Source of the DNA: an uncultured Gemmataceae bacterium
Lineage (GTDB): Bacteria; Planctomycetota; Planctomycetia; Gemmatales; Gemmataceae
DNA length: 35,516 nt
Direction: 5' to 3'
Assembly: GCA_937922175.1 (NCBI GenBank)
Contig: CAKZUU010000010.1
Coordinates: 1-35,516, forward strand
The notes under the pieces were generated by a model. That model was not told the origin of the DNA. It worked only from the letters and a program-made list of their open reading frames with translations, and did not search any database. Position numbers and translations under genes: made by a program. Shown piece by piece: positions 1 through 9,449 of this stretch (position 1 is the stretch's first letter; each line of letters begins with the position of its first letter).

Positions 1-90
1 TTTGTGGTTGCCGAAAGGCGGAATTGTGTTCACTGATGCTTTTCACTATAAGGTGCAGGAAGTTGTCGCTTTTATTCCGCGGAGAGAGTC

Positions 91-1692
91 ATGGCCGACC
101 CGAATATGCGAACTCCTTACGATGAGGTCCCTTACGCAAGCTACTCGTTTCCCGAAACACACCCGGACCGAATGGCAACGGTGGCGCATCTGTTCAATTT
201 AAAGCCTGTGCCGCCGGATCAATGCCGCGTCCTGGAACTCGGTTGCGCGAGTGGGGGCAACCTGGCTCCGATGGCGTCGCTGTACCCGAACAGCGAATTC
301 ATCGGCATCGATCTCTCCCGCGTCCAGATCGAGCAAGGGAAGCAGTTGTGGGAGCCCTTGAACCTCAGCAACTTGCAGTTGCGCCATGCCAGCATTATGG
401 ACGTGGACGCATCGTTCGGGAAATTCGACTACATTATTTGCCACGGCGTCTTTTCTTGGGTGCCTACTGAGGTCCAAGACAAGATCCTGAGCATCGCTCG
501 CGATCACCTCACGCCGAATGGCATCGCCTACATCAGCTACAACACGCTTCCGGGTTGGCATATGCGCGGCATGATCCGCGACATGATGCGGTATCATGCC
601 CTGCGCTTCAAGGACCCCGCCACCCGTGTGGCCCAGGCTCGCGCCTTGCTCGACTTCCTGGCGAAGAGTGTCGGCAACGATGCCAACAACCCTTATGCGA
701 CGCTTCTCAAGGTGGAAACCGAGTTCCTCAAACAGTCGGAAGATTGGTACCTGTACCACGAGCACCTCGAAGAGATCAACGCTCCGATGTACTTCTACCA
801 ATTTGTGGATCGGGCCCAGCAATTCGGCCTGCGCTTCCTGGGCGAGTCGATGGTCCGGCAGATGGTGCCCGGGAACTATCCCCAAGAGGTCGAACAAGTC
901 CTGCAACGGCTGGCACCGAACATCATCTACATGGAACAGTACATGGACTTCCTGCGGAATCGCATGTTCCGGCAAACCCTGCTTTGTCGACCCGAACACG
1001 AACCGCAATATGCTCTGAACCCGGATCGCTTGATTGGTTTGCACGTGGCCAGCCCGCTGAAACCCGAGAATAAAGAACCCGACACCAAGACGAACGCCTC
1101 GGAGACGTTCAAAATGCCCGTGGGGAGTGCCAACGTACAGATCACCGACCCCCTGTGCAAAACCGCGATGATGATCCTCGTGGAGCGCTATCCGGCGTCG
1201 ATCGAGTTCGAAGAGTTGTGTCTTGAGGCACGTCGGCGGTTGACTCCCCTGATGGCCAACCCCGATGACATCACGAAAAATCGCGACCGGCAAATTATTG
1301 GACGGATGATCCTTCAGTTCTACATGTCGCTCGTGGATCGGTTGGTGGAGCTGCGGAAGGTGCCGGTTCCTGTCTTCACCAAGGTGAGCGAACGGCCTCT
1401 GACGACGCCGCTGGCCCGTCGGCAAGCCTCGACGGGGCGTGCGGCCACCAATCTCAAACACGAATTGGGCACGCTCGGAGAATTTGAGCGGCACATTCTG
1501 CGGCACCTGGACGGCCAGCATGACAAGTCGCAACTCACGGATATCCTCGTCGAGATGGTCACAACGGGCGTCCTGAATGCTCACAAAGACGGCCAGAAAG
1601 TGACCGATCCGGTCGAAGTGCGTAAGCTGATCGTGCCGGCGCTGGACGAGGCGCTAACTCGGTTCGCCAACTTCTCGTTCCTGATTGCGTGA
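91..1692 (+). CDS. Class I SAM-dependent methyltransferase with C-terminal methyltransferase regulatory domain
   Basis: 533-aa ORF. Motif I 'VLELGCASGGNLAPMA', then 'FIGIDLSRVQIEQG' and 'FDYIICHGVFSWVP'. The long C-terminal region (MYFYQFVDRAQQFGLRFLGES...) resembles the PKMT regulatory domain family. Confidence 0.85.
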   Translation: MADPNMRTPYDEVPYASYSFPETHPDRMATVAHLFNLKPVPPDQCRVLELGCASGGNLAPMASLYPNSEFIGIDLSRVQIEQGKQLWEPLNLSNLQLRHASIMDVDASFGKFDYIICHGVFSWVPTEVQDKILSIARDHLTPNGIAYISYNTLPGWHMRGMIRDMMRYHALRFKDPATRVAQARALLDFLAKSVGNDANNPYATLLKVETEFLKQSEDWYLYHEHLEEINAPMYFYQFVDRAQQFGLRFLGESMVRQMVPGNYPQEVEQVLQRLAPNIIYMEQYMDFLRNRMFRQTLLCRPEHEPQYALNPDRLIGLHVASPLKPENKEPDTKTNASETFKMPVGSANVQITDPLCKTAMMILVERYPASIEFEELCLEARRRLTPLMANPDDITKNRDRQIIGRMILQFYMSLVDRLVELRKVPVPVFTKVSERPLTTPLARRQASTGRAATNLKHELGTLGEFERHILRHLDGQHDKSQLTDILVEMVTTGVLNAHKDGQKVTDPVEVRKLIVPALDEALTRFANFSFLIA

Positions 1693-1780
1693 CGGTCGCT
1701 CGGAGAGTGGGGTGAGGGACCGGCGCGGCGAACAGTCGACCATCACCTGGTTCCCGCCCCCACGCTGCGGTAGCGATGCG

Positions 1781-4168
1781 ATGACATTGTCACGTTCCGA
1801 AATCCTTGACCGCTATCTCGCCCAACTCCCTTATCCCCCTTACCCTGTTCAGGAAGAGGCTCTTCTCGCATGGTTTGCGGCCGATGAAGGCGTCATGGTT
1901 TGTACGCCGACCGGCACCGGCAAGACGTTAATCGCTCAGGCCGCCATCTTCGAAGCCCTGCACACCGGAGCTCGTGCCTACTACACGACCCCCCTAATCG
2001 CTCTGACCGAACAAAAGTTCCGGGAGATGCAAGAGGCCGCCGAACGGTGGGGATTCTCCCGCGATGACATCGGCTTGGTCACAGGCAATCGCAAGGTCCA
2101 TCCCCAGGCCCGCATCCTGATCGTCGTCGCGGAGATTTTGCTCAATCGCCTGCTCCATCCCGAAGCGTTTTCCTTCGACGACGTCGCCGCTGTCGTCATG
2201 GACGAATTTCACCACTTCGCCGATCCCGAGCGAGGGATCGTCTGGGAATTGTCGCTGGCCATGCTGCCGAAACGCACGCGGTTGCTTCTGCTTTCCGCGA
2301 CGGTCGGCAACGCTTTTGAGTTTCTGCAATGGCTCGAGACGCGCCACGAACGAAAGCTGGAGTTGGTGGAAAGTCGCGAGCGCAAAATCCCGTTAACGTA
2401 TCATTGGGTGCCGAATCAACTCTTGGGCGAGTTACTCGAAGAGATGGTGAAAGGGGACGAGGCGACACGGAAGACGCCGGCCTTGGTTTTCTGTTTCAAC
2501 CGCGACGAATGCTGGACCGTAGCCGAGGCTCTCAAAGGTCTCGACCTATTGTGGAGCGGGCAACGGGGGCAGATCAATGCCATCTTGGAGCGATACGATT
2601 GGACCCACGGAGCGGGACCGAAACTGCGTCAGATGCTGTTGCGTGGCGTGGGGGTGCATCATGCGGGGGTGTTGCCCAAGTACCGCCGCGTCGTCGAGGA
2701 GTTATTCATCAAAAAGCTCTTGAGCGTGGCCGTTTGTACCGAAACCTTGGCCGCCGGCATCAACTTGCCGGCTCGATCGGTCGTCGTCACGAGTCTCGCG
2801 AAAGGACCGTTGGGCAAGCAGAAACTCATCGATGCCAGCACGCTGCATCAAATTTTCGGTCGAGCGGGACGACCTCAGTACGACACGCAAGGCTTTGTGT
2901 ATGTCTTGGCCCACGAGGATGACGTCCGCTTGCTGCGCTGGAAGGAGAAGTACGACGCGATTCCCGACACGACCAAAGATCCCGTACTTCTCAAGATGAA
3001 AAAGGAACTGAAACGAAAAAAGCCCACCAAGCGAGACGACGTGCTGTACTGGACCGAGGGTCAATTTGAGAAGCTGAAGAATTCGCCCCCCGCTCGACTG
3101 TACAGCAAAGGTCCGTTGCCGTGGCGTTTGCTGGCGTATCTGTTAAAAGTCTCGCCTGAGGTGGACAAGGTTCGCACGGTGATTCGCAAGCGACTCCTGG
3201 ACCAACCCCGAATCGCCGCCGGCGAAAAGATGCTCGAGCAAATGCTTCAAACACTGGAGACCGGAGGCTATGTGACGTTGGAACCGCCGACTCCGCCGAC
3301 GGCCGCTCCCGACAACACTTCCTCGGAGGTCAGTGCCCCGGCTGCTCGCGCCCCGATCCAACGGGCGATCCCCACCGATCGTTTGGACCGTCTTCTCGTC
3401 TTCCGCAGTGTGCACCCCCTGTATGGTGCCTTTCTGGTCGATCAACTCGGCATCGCTAGCCCCGAGGAACGGTTGCAGGCGTTGGAGAGCGTGTTGGAGT
3501 TACCGCGGCCGTTGTTGAAATGCGTCCGTGTGCCGCGCGATCTCTCACCCGGTCGTTTGGAGCGCGAACGGCTTGACCCGGAGCTGATCCGTCGCGGCTT
3601 GATCCCTGCCCCGGTCGAGCCGTCGTCGGACGAGAACCGGGACAATCCCCCGGAGAGACCCCGAGAGTTCATCCCCTGGGAGGAACGTCCCCCGCGGCTC
3701 GCGGAAAAACTCCGACTGTATTTTGAAGCGTTGCACCCCGAAGTGACCGACGTACAAGCTGAAGCGGTCTGGTCGGCGGCCGAGTTGCTGCGCTTCGGCG
3801 GCGACTTCAATGCCTATGTCAAGCAGCGGGATTTGACACGGCAAGAGGGAATTATTTTTCGGCACCTCCTACGCTTGATCTTGCTCTGCGCCGAATTCGC
3901 CGAGCTGACTCCGCCCGAGACGACGGCGGAGGAGTGGCGGGAATGGCTCCGCGATTTGGAGCGTCGCTTGGCGGAATCTTGTCGCAAGGTTGATCCGACG
4001 AGCACCGATCTGATGATTCAAGCGGCCAAGGCGGCCGATGTCGTGGAGGGGGAAGAGGCCAAACCGATCGATTTACCCGAGCCTCCGCCCGCCGTCCAGG
4101 TCCTCTACGACAGCAGCACGACATTGGCTCCCGACGCGGAATTCGGAGCCGGCATTCTCGACGAATAG
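1781..4168 (+). CDS. DEAD/DEAH-box (Ski2-like) superfamily 2 helicase
   Basis: Walker A 'CTPTGTGKT', motif II 'VVMDEFHHF', motif III 'LLSATVGN', 'VHHAGVLPKYR', 'TETLAAGINLPARSVV', motif VI 'QIFGRAGRPQYD'. The ORF opens at 1685 inside the upstream gene; ATG at 1781 (MTLSRSEILDRYLAQLPYPPYPVQ) is the likely start. Confidence 0.88.
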   Translation: MTLSRSEILDRYLAQLPYPPYPVQEEALLAWFAADEGVMVCTPTGTGKTLIAQAAIFEALHTGARAYYTTPLIALTEQKFREMQEAAERWGFSRDDIGLVTGNRKVHPQARILIVVAEILLNRLLHPEAFSFDDVAAVVMDEFHHFADPERGIVWELSLAMLPKRTRLLLLSATVGNAFEFLQWLETRHERKLELVESRERKIPLTYHWVPNQLLGELLEEMVKGDEATRKTPALVFCFNRDECWTVAEALKGLDLLWSGQRGQINAILERYDWTHGAGPKLRQMLLRGVGVHHAGVLPKYRRVVEELFIKKLLSVAVCTETLAAGINLPARSVVVTSLAKGPLGKQKLIDASTLHQIFGRAGRPQYDTQGFVYVLAHEDDVRLLRWKEKYDAIPDTTKDPVLLKMKKELKRKKPTKRDDVLYWTEGQFEKLKNSPPARLYSKGPLPWRLLAYLLKVSPEVDKVRTVIRKRLLDQPRIAAGEKMLEQMLQTLETGGYVTLEPPTPPTAAPDNTSSEVSAPAARAPIQRAIPTDRLDRLLVFRSVHPLYGAFLVDQLGIASPEERLQALESVLELPRPLLKCVRVPRDLSPGRLERERLDPELIRRGLIPAPVEPSSDENRDNPPERPREFIPWEERPPRLAEKLRLYFEALHPEVTDVQAEAVWSAAELLRFGGDFNAYVKQRDLTRQEGIIFRHLLRLILLCAEFAELTPPETTAEEWREWLRDLERRLAESCRKVDPTSTDLMIQAAKAADVVEGEEAKPIDLPEPPPAVQVLYDSSTTLAPDAEFGAGILDE

Positions 4169-4281
4169 CCGTCGGTTCACCTCAGCCCCGTTGAACCTTC
4201 GTCTTGTGCGCTTAGATAGAAACAAATCGGATTCGTTTGGACAGGATGCGTCGACTGAGGAATCCCGTTTGCGAGGTCACT

Positions 4282-7200
4282 ATGCGTTTGGGATCGATGG
4301 CAACGATCTTCTTGGTCGCGGCAACGGTGAGTCAAGCCGAAGAGGCCCGGCTGCTGCGATTTCCCACAATCCACGGCGACACGATCGCCTTTACCCACGC
4401 AGGGAATCTGTACTCCGTGTCCGCGAAAGGAGGAGTGGCCCGGCGACTCACCAACCACGACGGACAGGAGATTTTCCCGCGGTTCAGCCCCGACGGTCGA
4501 TGGATCGCTTTCAGCGGGCAGTACGACGGCAATACCGAAGTCTACGTCATCCCCGCGAGCGGGGGGGTGCCCAAACGACTGACATGGACCGCGACCTTGG
4601 CCCGCGATGACGTCGCCGATCGGATGGGCCCGAACAACATGGTCATCGGTTGGAAGCATGACAGCAAAACGATCCTCTTCCGCTCACGGATGCGATCGTT
4701 CAACGACTTCATTGGAGCGCTTTACACGGTGACGATCGATGGTGCGATGCCGGAGCCGGTCCCCTTGCCGCGGGGTGGTTTCGCCAGTTATTCGCCCGAC
4801 GACTCCCAGCTCGCCTACAACCGCATCTTCCGCGAATTCCGCACCTGGAAGCGTTATCGCGGGGGGATGGCCGACGACATCTGGATTCACGACTTCAACA
4901 AGAAGACGACCGAAGCAATTGCCCCCAGCCCCGCCAGCGACATCATTCCGATGTGGGCCGGCGATCGAATTTATTTCCTCTCCGATCGAGACAAGAACAG
5001 CCGATTCAACTTGTTCTCTTACCATCTGAAAACTCGCGAGGTTAAGCAACACACCTTTTTCGAGGAGTTCGATTGCAAGTTCCCTTCGTTGGGGGACAAC
5101 GCGATCGTGTTCGAGAATGGTGGATACATCTACCGCTTCGACCTGAAAACAGAAACAGCGGAGAAAGTCGTGATCGAGCTGAACGACGATTTTCCGGTGG
5201 CCCGCAGCGGTCTGAGGTCGGTCGCAAATCAAGTCGCTTCCTACGAGATTTCTCCGGATGGCAAGCGCGCGCTGTTCAGTGCACGGGGCGATTTGTTCAC
5301 GGTGCCGGCCAGCTCCGGGCCGACACGCAACTTGACCCGCTCACCGGGAGTGCATGACCGCAGCCCCAAATGGTCACCCGACGGCAAGACGATCGCCTTC
5401 ATCTCCGATGCCACTGGCGAAGACGAGATTCACCTGATCGCACAAGACGGAGGCAGCCCGTCGCGGCCCATCACGAAAGGGGGCGACACCTACAAGTTCG
5501 AGTTGTACTGGTCGCCCGACGGCAGCAAGATCGCCTGGAACGACAAAAAGGGACGGCTCCAGTATGTCGATGTCAAGACCGGCGACGTCCAGTTGGTGGC
5601 GCAGTCGAACGCCTTTGAAATCAATGATTTCGTCTGGTCGCACGACTCGAAATGGCTCGCCTATGTCCTGCCTCGACCGCAAGAGTTCCCCCTGCTGATG
5701 CTCTACTCAGTCGAGAAGAAGGAGAGCATCGCGGCGAGCGACGGCTGGTACACGGTTGCCCGACCGGCGTTCAGTGACGACGGGAAATACCTGTATTTCA
5801 TCTCCGGCCGCGACTTCAACCCGATGTACGGCCAGACAGAATTCAATCACATCTACCAGAACATGCAGCGGATCTATCTGCTCACCTTGCGAAAAGACAC
5901 GCCGCATCCGTTTGCCCCCAAAAGCGACGAGGTCGCCATGGCGGCGGAGAAACCCAGCGACGGGAAGCCCGCCGCACCGGGCAAGCCGACCGAAGAGGGC
6001 AAACCCGCTGAGCAGAAACCCGAAGCGAACAAACCCGCGGAAGGTAGTCCACCCAGCGATAAGACCAAGCCCGCAGATCCAGCCAAGCCGGCCGAACCCG
6101 CCCACGCCGTCCGTGTCGATGCCGACGGGCTGGCTCAGCGTGTTGTCCAATTACCGGTTCCTCCGTCCAACTACGGCGACTTGAACGTCGTGGGGAATCT
6201 GGTGTATTACCGCCGCGGCGATGGACTCTTCGTCTTCGACATGTCGGCCAAGAAAGAGACGTCGCTGGGAAATGTGAGCGGTTATGAGATCTCCCACGAC
6301 AAAAAGAAGATGCTCGTGTTGTCGGGAGGTAAATATGCCATTATTGACCTGCCGCGGGGACCAATCAATGTCGGCGAAGGACTGAAACTCGACGGGATGG
6401 AGGTCGTGCTGGATCGAGCCGCCGAATGGAAGCAGATCTTCGAGGAATGTTGGCGGCAAATGCGCGACTTCTTCTATGATCCCGGAATGCATGGAGTGGA
6501 TTGGCCAACCCTGAAAGCAAAATACGCGGTGCTGTTGCCTCATGTCCATCATCGGGCCGATCTGACGTATGTGATCGGCGAGATGATTGCGGAGTTGAAT
6601 GCGGGTCATGCCTACGTCGGAGGGGGTGACGTACCGACGGTGCCCCGTTTACCATTGGGCCTGCTTGGTGCTGAGCTTCGGCGAGATCCAAACACGAAGT
6701 TCTACCGCATCGACCGTATCTTGAAGGGGACAACCTGGAATCCCGTGACGCGCTCGCCCCTGGCCGACATCGGTGTCGATGCCAAGGTCGGCGAATACAT
6801 CGTGGCGGTGAACGGTCGACCGACCAGCGAGATGGCCAACATCTATGAATCGCTTGTCAACGCTGCCGACCGCCACGTGATCCTGAGCTTGAACAGCAAA
6901 CCAGAGTTGGCCGGGGCTCGCACCGTTCATGTGGTACCGATCCGCGACGAAGCTCCGCTGTACTACTACGAGTGGGTGCAGAACAATATTGCCAAAGTCG
7001 AGAAAATGTCGAACGGCAAGATCGGTTACCTTCACGTTCCCGACATGTTGCAGAATGGTCTGAATGAATTTGCCCGACATTATTACCCGCAACTCGGGAA
7101 AAAGGCGTTGGTGATCGACATGCGGGGCAACGGCGGCGGAAACGTGTCGCCGATGTTGATCGAGCGATTGCGGCGGGAAATCGCGATGGTGGGTATTCAC

Positions 7201-7617
7201 CGAAATGGCTCACCCTCGGTGATCCCGTTCGGGACCTTTGTCGGCCCGAAAGCCTGCCTGATCAACGAGTTTTCTGCCAGCGACGGCGATTTGTTTCCCT
7301 GGCAGTTCCGCCATTATGGGCTGGGCAAACTCATCGGCAAACGCAGTTGGGGCGGCGTCATCGGCATCCGTGGCACCCTGCCACTGCTCGATGGCGGTTA
7401 CCTGAATCGGCCCGAATTTTCCCGGTACAGTCTCGATGGCAAAACGTGGATCATTGAAGGGTACGGCGTGGACCCCGACGAGGTGGTCGATAACGATCCC
7501 GCAAAAGAGTGGGCCGGCGACGATCAACAATTGAACTACGCCGTCCAACATCTGCTCGAAGAGCTCAAAACCAAGGAGTTCAATCTGCCGCCCGTTCCGC
7601 CCTACCCGAAACGGTAA
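4282..7617 (+). CDS. Tricorn-like S41 family peptidase (TolB-like beta-propeller, PDZ, C-terminal protease domain), exported
   Basis: Signal-like N-terminus from ATG 4282 (MRLGSMATIFLVAATVSQA). Repeated 'FSPDGRWIAF', 'WSPDGKTIAFIS' and 'WSPDGSKIAW' blades, PDZ-like 'DAKVGEYIVAVNGRP', and S41 core 'ALVIDMRGNGGGNVSP...INEFSASDGDLFPWQFRHYGLGKLIGKRSWGGVIG'. Confidence 0.9.
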   Translation: MRLGSMATIFLVAATVSQAEEARLLRFPTIHGDTIAFTHAGNLYSVSAKGGVARRLTNHDGQEIFPRFSPDGRWIAFSGQYDGNTEVYVIPASGGVPKRLTWTATLARDDVADRMGPNNMVIGWKHDSKTILFRSRMRSFNDFIGALYTVTIDGAMPEPVPLPRGGFASYSPDDSQLAYNRIFREFRTWKRYRGGMADDIWIHDFNKKTTEAIAPSPASDIIPMWAGDRIYFLSDRDKNSRFNLFSYHLKTREVKQHTFFEEFDCKFPSLGDNAIVFENGGYIYRFDLKTETAEKVVIELNDDFPVARSGLRSVANQVASYEISPDGKRALFSARGDLFTVPASSGPTRNLTRSPGVHDRSPKWSPDGKTIAFISDATGEDEIHLIAQDGGSPSRPITKGGDTYKFELYWSPDGSKIAWNDKKGRLQYVDVKTGDVQLVAQSNAFEINDFVWSHDSKWLAYVLPRPQEFPLLMLYSVEKKESIAASDGWYTVARPAFSDDGKYLYFISGRDFNPMYGQTEFNHIYQNMQRIYLLTLRKDTPHPFAPKSDEVAMAAEKPSDGKPAAPGKPTEEGKPAEQKPEANKPAEGSPPSDKTKPADPAKPAEPAHAVRVDADGLAQRVVQLPVPPSNYGDLNVVGNLVYYRRGDGLFVFDMSAKKETSLGNVSGYEISHDKKKMLVLSGGKYAIIDLPRGPINVGEGLKLDGMEVVLDRAAEWKQIFEECWRQMRDFFYDPGMHGVDWPTLKAKYAVLLPHVHHRADLTYVIGEMIAELNAGHAYVGGGDVPTVPRLPLGLLGAELRRDPNTKFYRIDRILKGTTWNPVTRSPLADIGVDAKVGEYIVAVNGRPTSEMANIYESLVNAADRHVILSLNSKPELAGARTVHVVPIRDEAPLYYYEWVQNNIAKVEKMSNGKIGYLHVPDMLQNGLNEFARHYYPQLGKKALVIDMRGNGGGNVSPMLIERLRREIAMVGIHRNGSPSVIPFGTFVGPKACLINEFSASDGDLFPWQFRHYGLGKLIGKRSWGGVIGIRGTLPLLDGGYLNRPEFSRYSLDGKTWIIEGYGVDPDEVVDNDPAKEWAGDDQQLNYAVQHLLEELKTKEFNLPPVPPYPKR

Positions 7618-7649
7618 GCCCCTTCCCGCCGACGCACGGTACTTGTATC

Positions 7650-7679
7650 GCGGCTGCCGAGGTTTTCGTCGGCAGCCGC
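7650..7679. other. Intergenic hairpin between the S41 and M28 peptidase genes
   Basis: Perfect 11-bp inverted repeat GCGGCTGCCGA-ggttttcg-TCGGCAGCCGC. No T-tract follows. Confidence 0.6.
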
Positions 7680-7746
7680 AACCTCAGCCCTGAAACTGGG
7701 TTTATATCCGCAACTCCTGTCGGGATTCCGCCCTGGTGAGGTTGTC

Positions 7747-9366
7747 ATGAGATCGCGACTTGCTCTGATTTGTTTTTGTTGCGCTTGGGTGCTCCTGTCC
7801 GTTCCGACGCTTCGGAGCGACAATCGCGAACCGGCGGCGGCCGTTGCCGCCGATGCCAAGGCTCTGGATCAAAAGATCATGGCTGAGGCGAAGAACAACT
7901 CCGAAATCCTCGCCAACATTACCTATTTGTGCGATATGATCGGCCCACGTCTGACAGGATCCGAAAATCTGAAGCGTGCCAACGAATGGACAGCCGAACG
8001 GATGAGGTCATATGGGTTGGAAAATGTCCGTCTCGAGCCCTGGGAAATTCCCGTTGGTTGGGAGCGGGGGCCGGCAAGCCTGCGGATCGTCGATCCTCCG
8101 ATTCAGATCAATCTTCTCATCGCCGCTGCTGGATGGACGCCTGGGACCAAAGGCAAGATTGTCGGTCCCGTCGTCATCCTTCAAGTGTCGAAGCGAGAAG
8201 ATCTGGCTCAGTATAAAGGGAAGCTCAAAAATGCTATCGTCCTCAGAGGTGAGCCGCGAACGATCCCGCCCATCACAACACCGATCGACCCGAATCTTGG
8301 CCCCTATGGCATTCCTCGTCAGCCCATGGGCAACCGACCCATGGGCGGGGGAGACGCACCACGAACGGAGAATCGGCCCATGTCGGGCGATCAACCGCCC
8401 CCCCGTGGCAATTTCGGCGAGATGCAACGACTCACGCAAGAGATCCGCGACTTCCTCAAGACTGAGGGTGTCGCGGCCGTGCTGCAAGATGCGGGCAAAC
8501 CCCACGGATTGCTGGTGACGACCGGAAGTTGGCGTGGTCGTGAGCGAGCCGAAGAACAAGATGGTGTGACCACACTGTTCATTGCCCACGAGCATTACCG
8601 CTTGTTGTGGCGGTTGGCCAGTCGCCCTGAACCCGCCGTCACCAAGGTGGAACTGGAGGTAAACAACCGTTTTCTGCCGGGTCCCATCACCGTTTACAAC
8701 ACCGTGGGCGAAATCCGAGGCAGTGAGAAACCCGACGAATTCGTCGTCGTCGGTGCGCATCTGGATTCCTGGGACCTGGCCCAGGGGGCGACCGACAACG
8801 GGACCGGCACGTGCGTCGTTCTCGAAACCGCTCGAGTGTTGGCCCGCTGTGGCGTCAAACCCAAACGCACGATCAAGTTCGTGCTGTTCAGCGGTGAAGA
8901 GCAGGGGTTACACGGCTCACGCCAATTCGTCGAGCGGCACAAGGACAAAATGGCCCGATGTTCCATGGCGCTGGTCCACGATACAGGGACGGGTAAAGTC
9001 ATCAGTATCGGCCTGCAAGGCCGGGAAGTGCTCAAACCGATCTTCGAACGAGAACTGGAATCACTCAAGGAGATCGGTGTTCATAGCATCTCGACTCGAT
9101 CCGTCGGCGGGACCGACCATCAGTCGTTTGAGCGCGTCGGCGTCCCGGGATTCGCCTGTTATCAGGAGCCGCACGAATACCGCCTCACCCATCACACCCA
9201 GACCGATACGGTCGACAAAGTGATCGAGGCGAACTTGATCCAGGGCACGCAGGTGATGGCCGTGGCCGCCATGCGTGTGGCTAATCTCCCCGAGCTGCTC
9301 CCGCGAGAACGCCGAAGTCAACAACCAAGTCAACGTCCCGCGAACGGCGGCAGCGGAAATGACTGA
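7747..9366 (+). CDS. M28 family zinc metallopeptidase, exported
   Basis: Signal-like N-terminus. M28 metal-site motifs 'VVVGAHLDSWDLAQGATDNGTGTCVVLE', 'VLFSGEEQGLHGSR', 'LVHDTGTG' and 'HTQTDTVDKV'. Confidence 0.9.
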   Translation: MRSRLALICFCCAWVLLSVPTLRSDNREPAAAVAADAKALDQKIMAEAKNNSEILANITYLCDMIGPRLTGSENLKRANEWTAERMRSYGLENVRLEPWEIPVGWERGPASLRIVDPPIQINLLIAAAGWTPGTKGKIVGPVVILQVSKREDLAQYKGKLKNAIVLRGEPRTIPPITTPIDPNLGPYGIPRQPMGNRPMGGGDAPRTENRPMSGDQPPPRGNFGEMQRLTQEIRDFLKTEGVAAVLQDAGKPHGLLVTTGSWRGRERAEEQDGVTTLFIAHEHYRLLWRLASRPEPAVTKVELEVNNRFLPGPITVYNTVGEIRGSEKPDEFVVVGAHLDSWDLAQGATDNGTGTCVVLETARVLARCGVKPKRTIKFVLFSGEEQGLHGSRQFVERHKDKMARCSMALVHDTGTGKVISIGLQGREVLKPIFERELESLKEIGVHSISTRSVGGTDHQSFERVGVPGFACYQEPHEYRLTHHTQTDTVDKVIEANLIQGTQVMAVAAMRVANLPELLPRERRSQQPSQRPANGGSGND

Positions 9367-9449
9367 GGAAACCGCCCCTCGAAGGGCACCCGGGCAACCC
9401 CGACACGAGGAACGGGCCCCCCTCCGTGGCCGTCAGGGCATCGACCGGC

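Noticed and set aside
199-1584. 461-aa ORF antisense to the methyltransferase
   Set aside because: Mirror ORF in GC-rich coding DNA. The + strand frame has clear family motifs; the antisense product shows none.
91-4168. Methyltransferase + helicase pair as a restriction/DISARM/BREX-like defence module
   Set aside because: The methyltransferase carries a PKMT-type regulatory domain rather than DNA MTase motifs. The helicase is Ski2-like, and no nuclease or other defence gene is adjacent.
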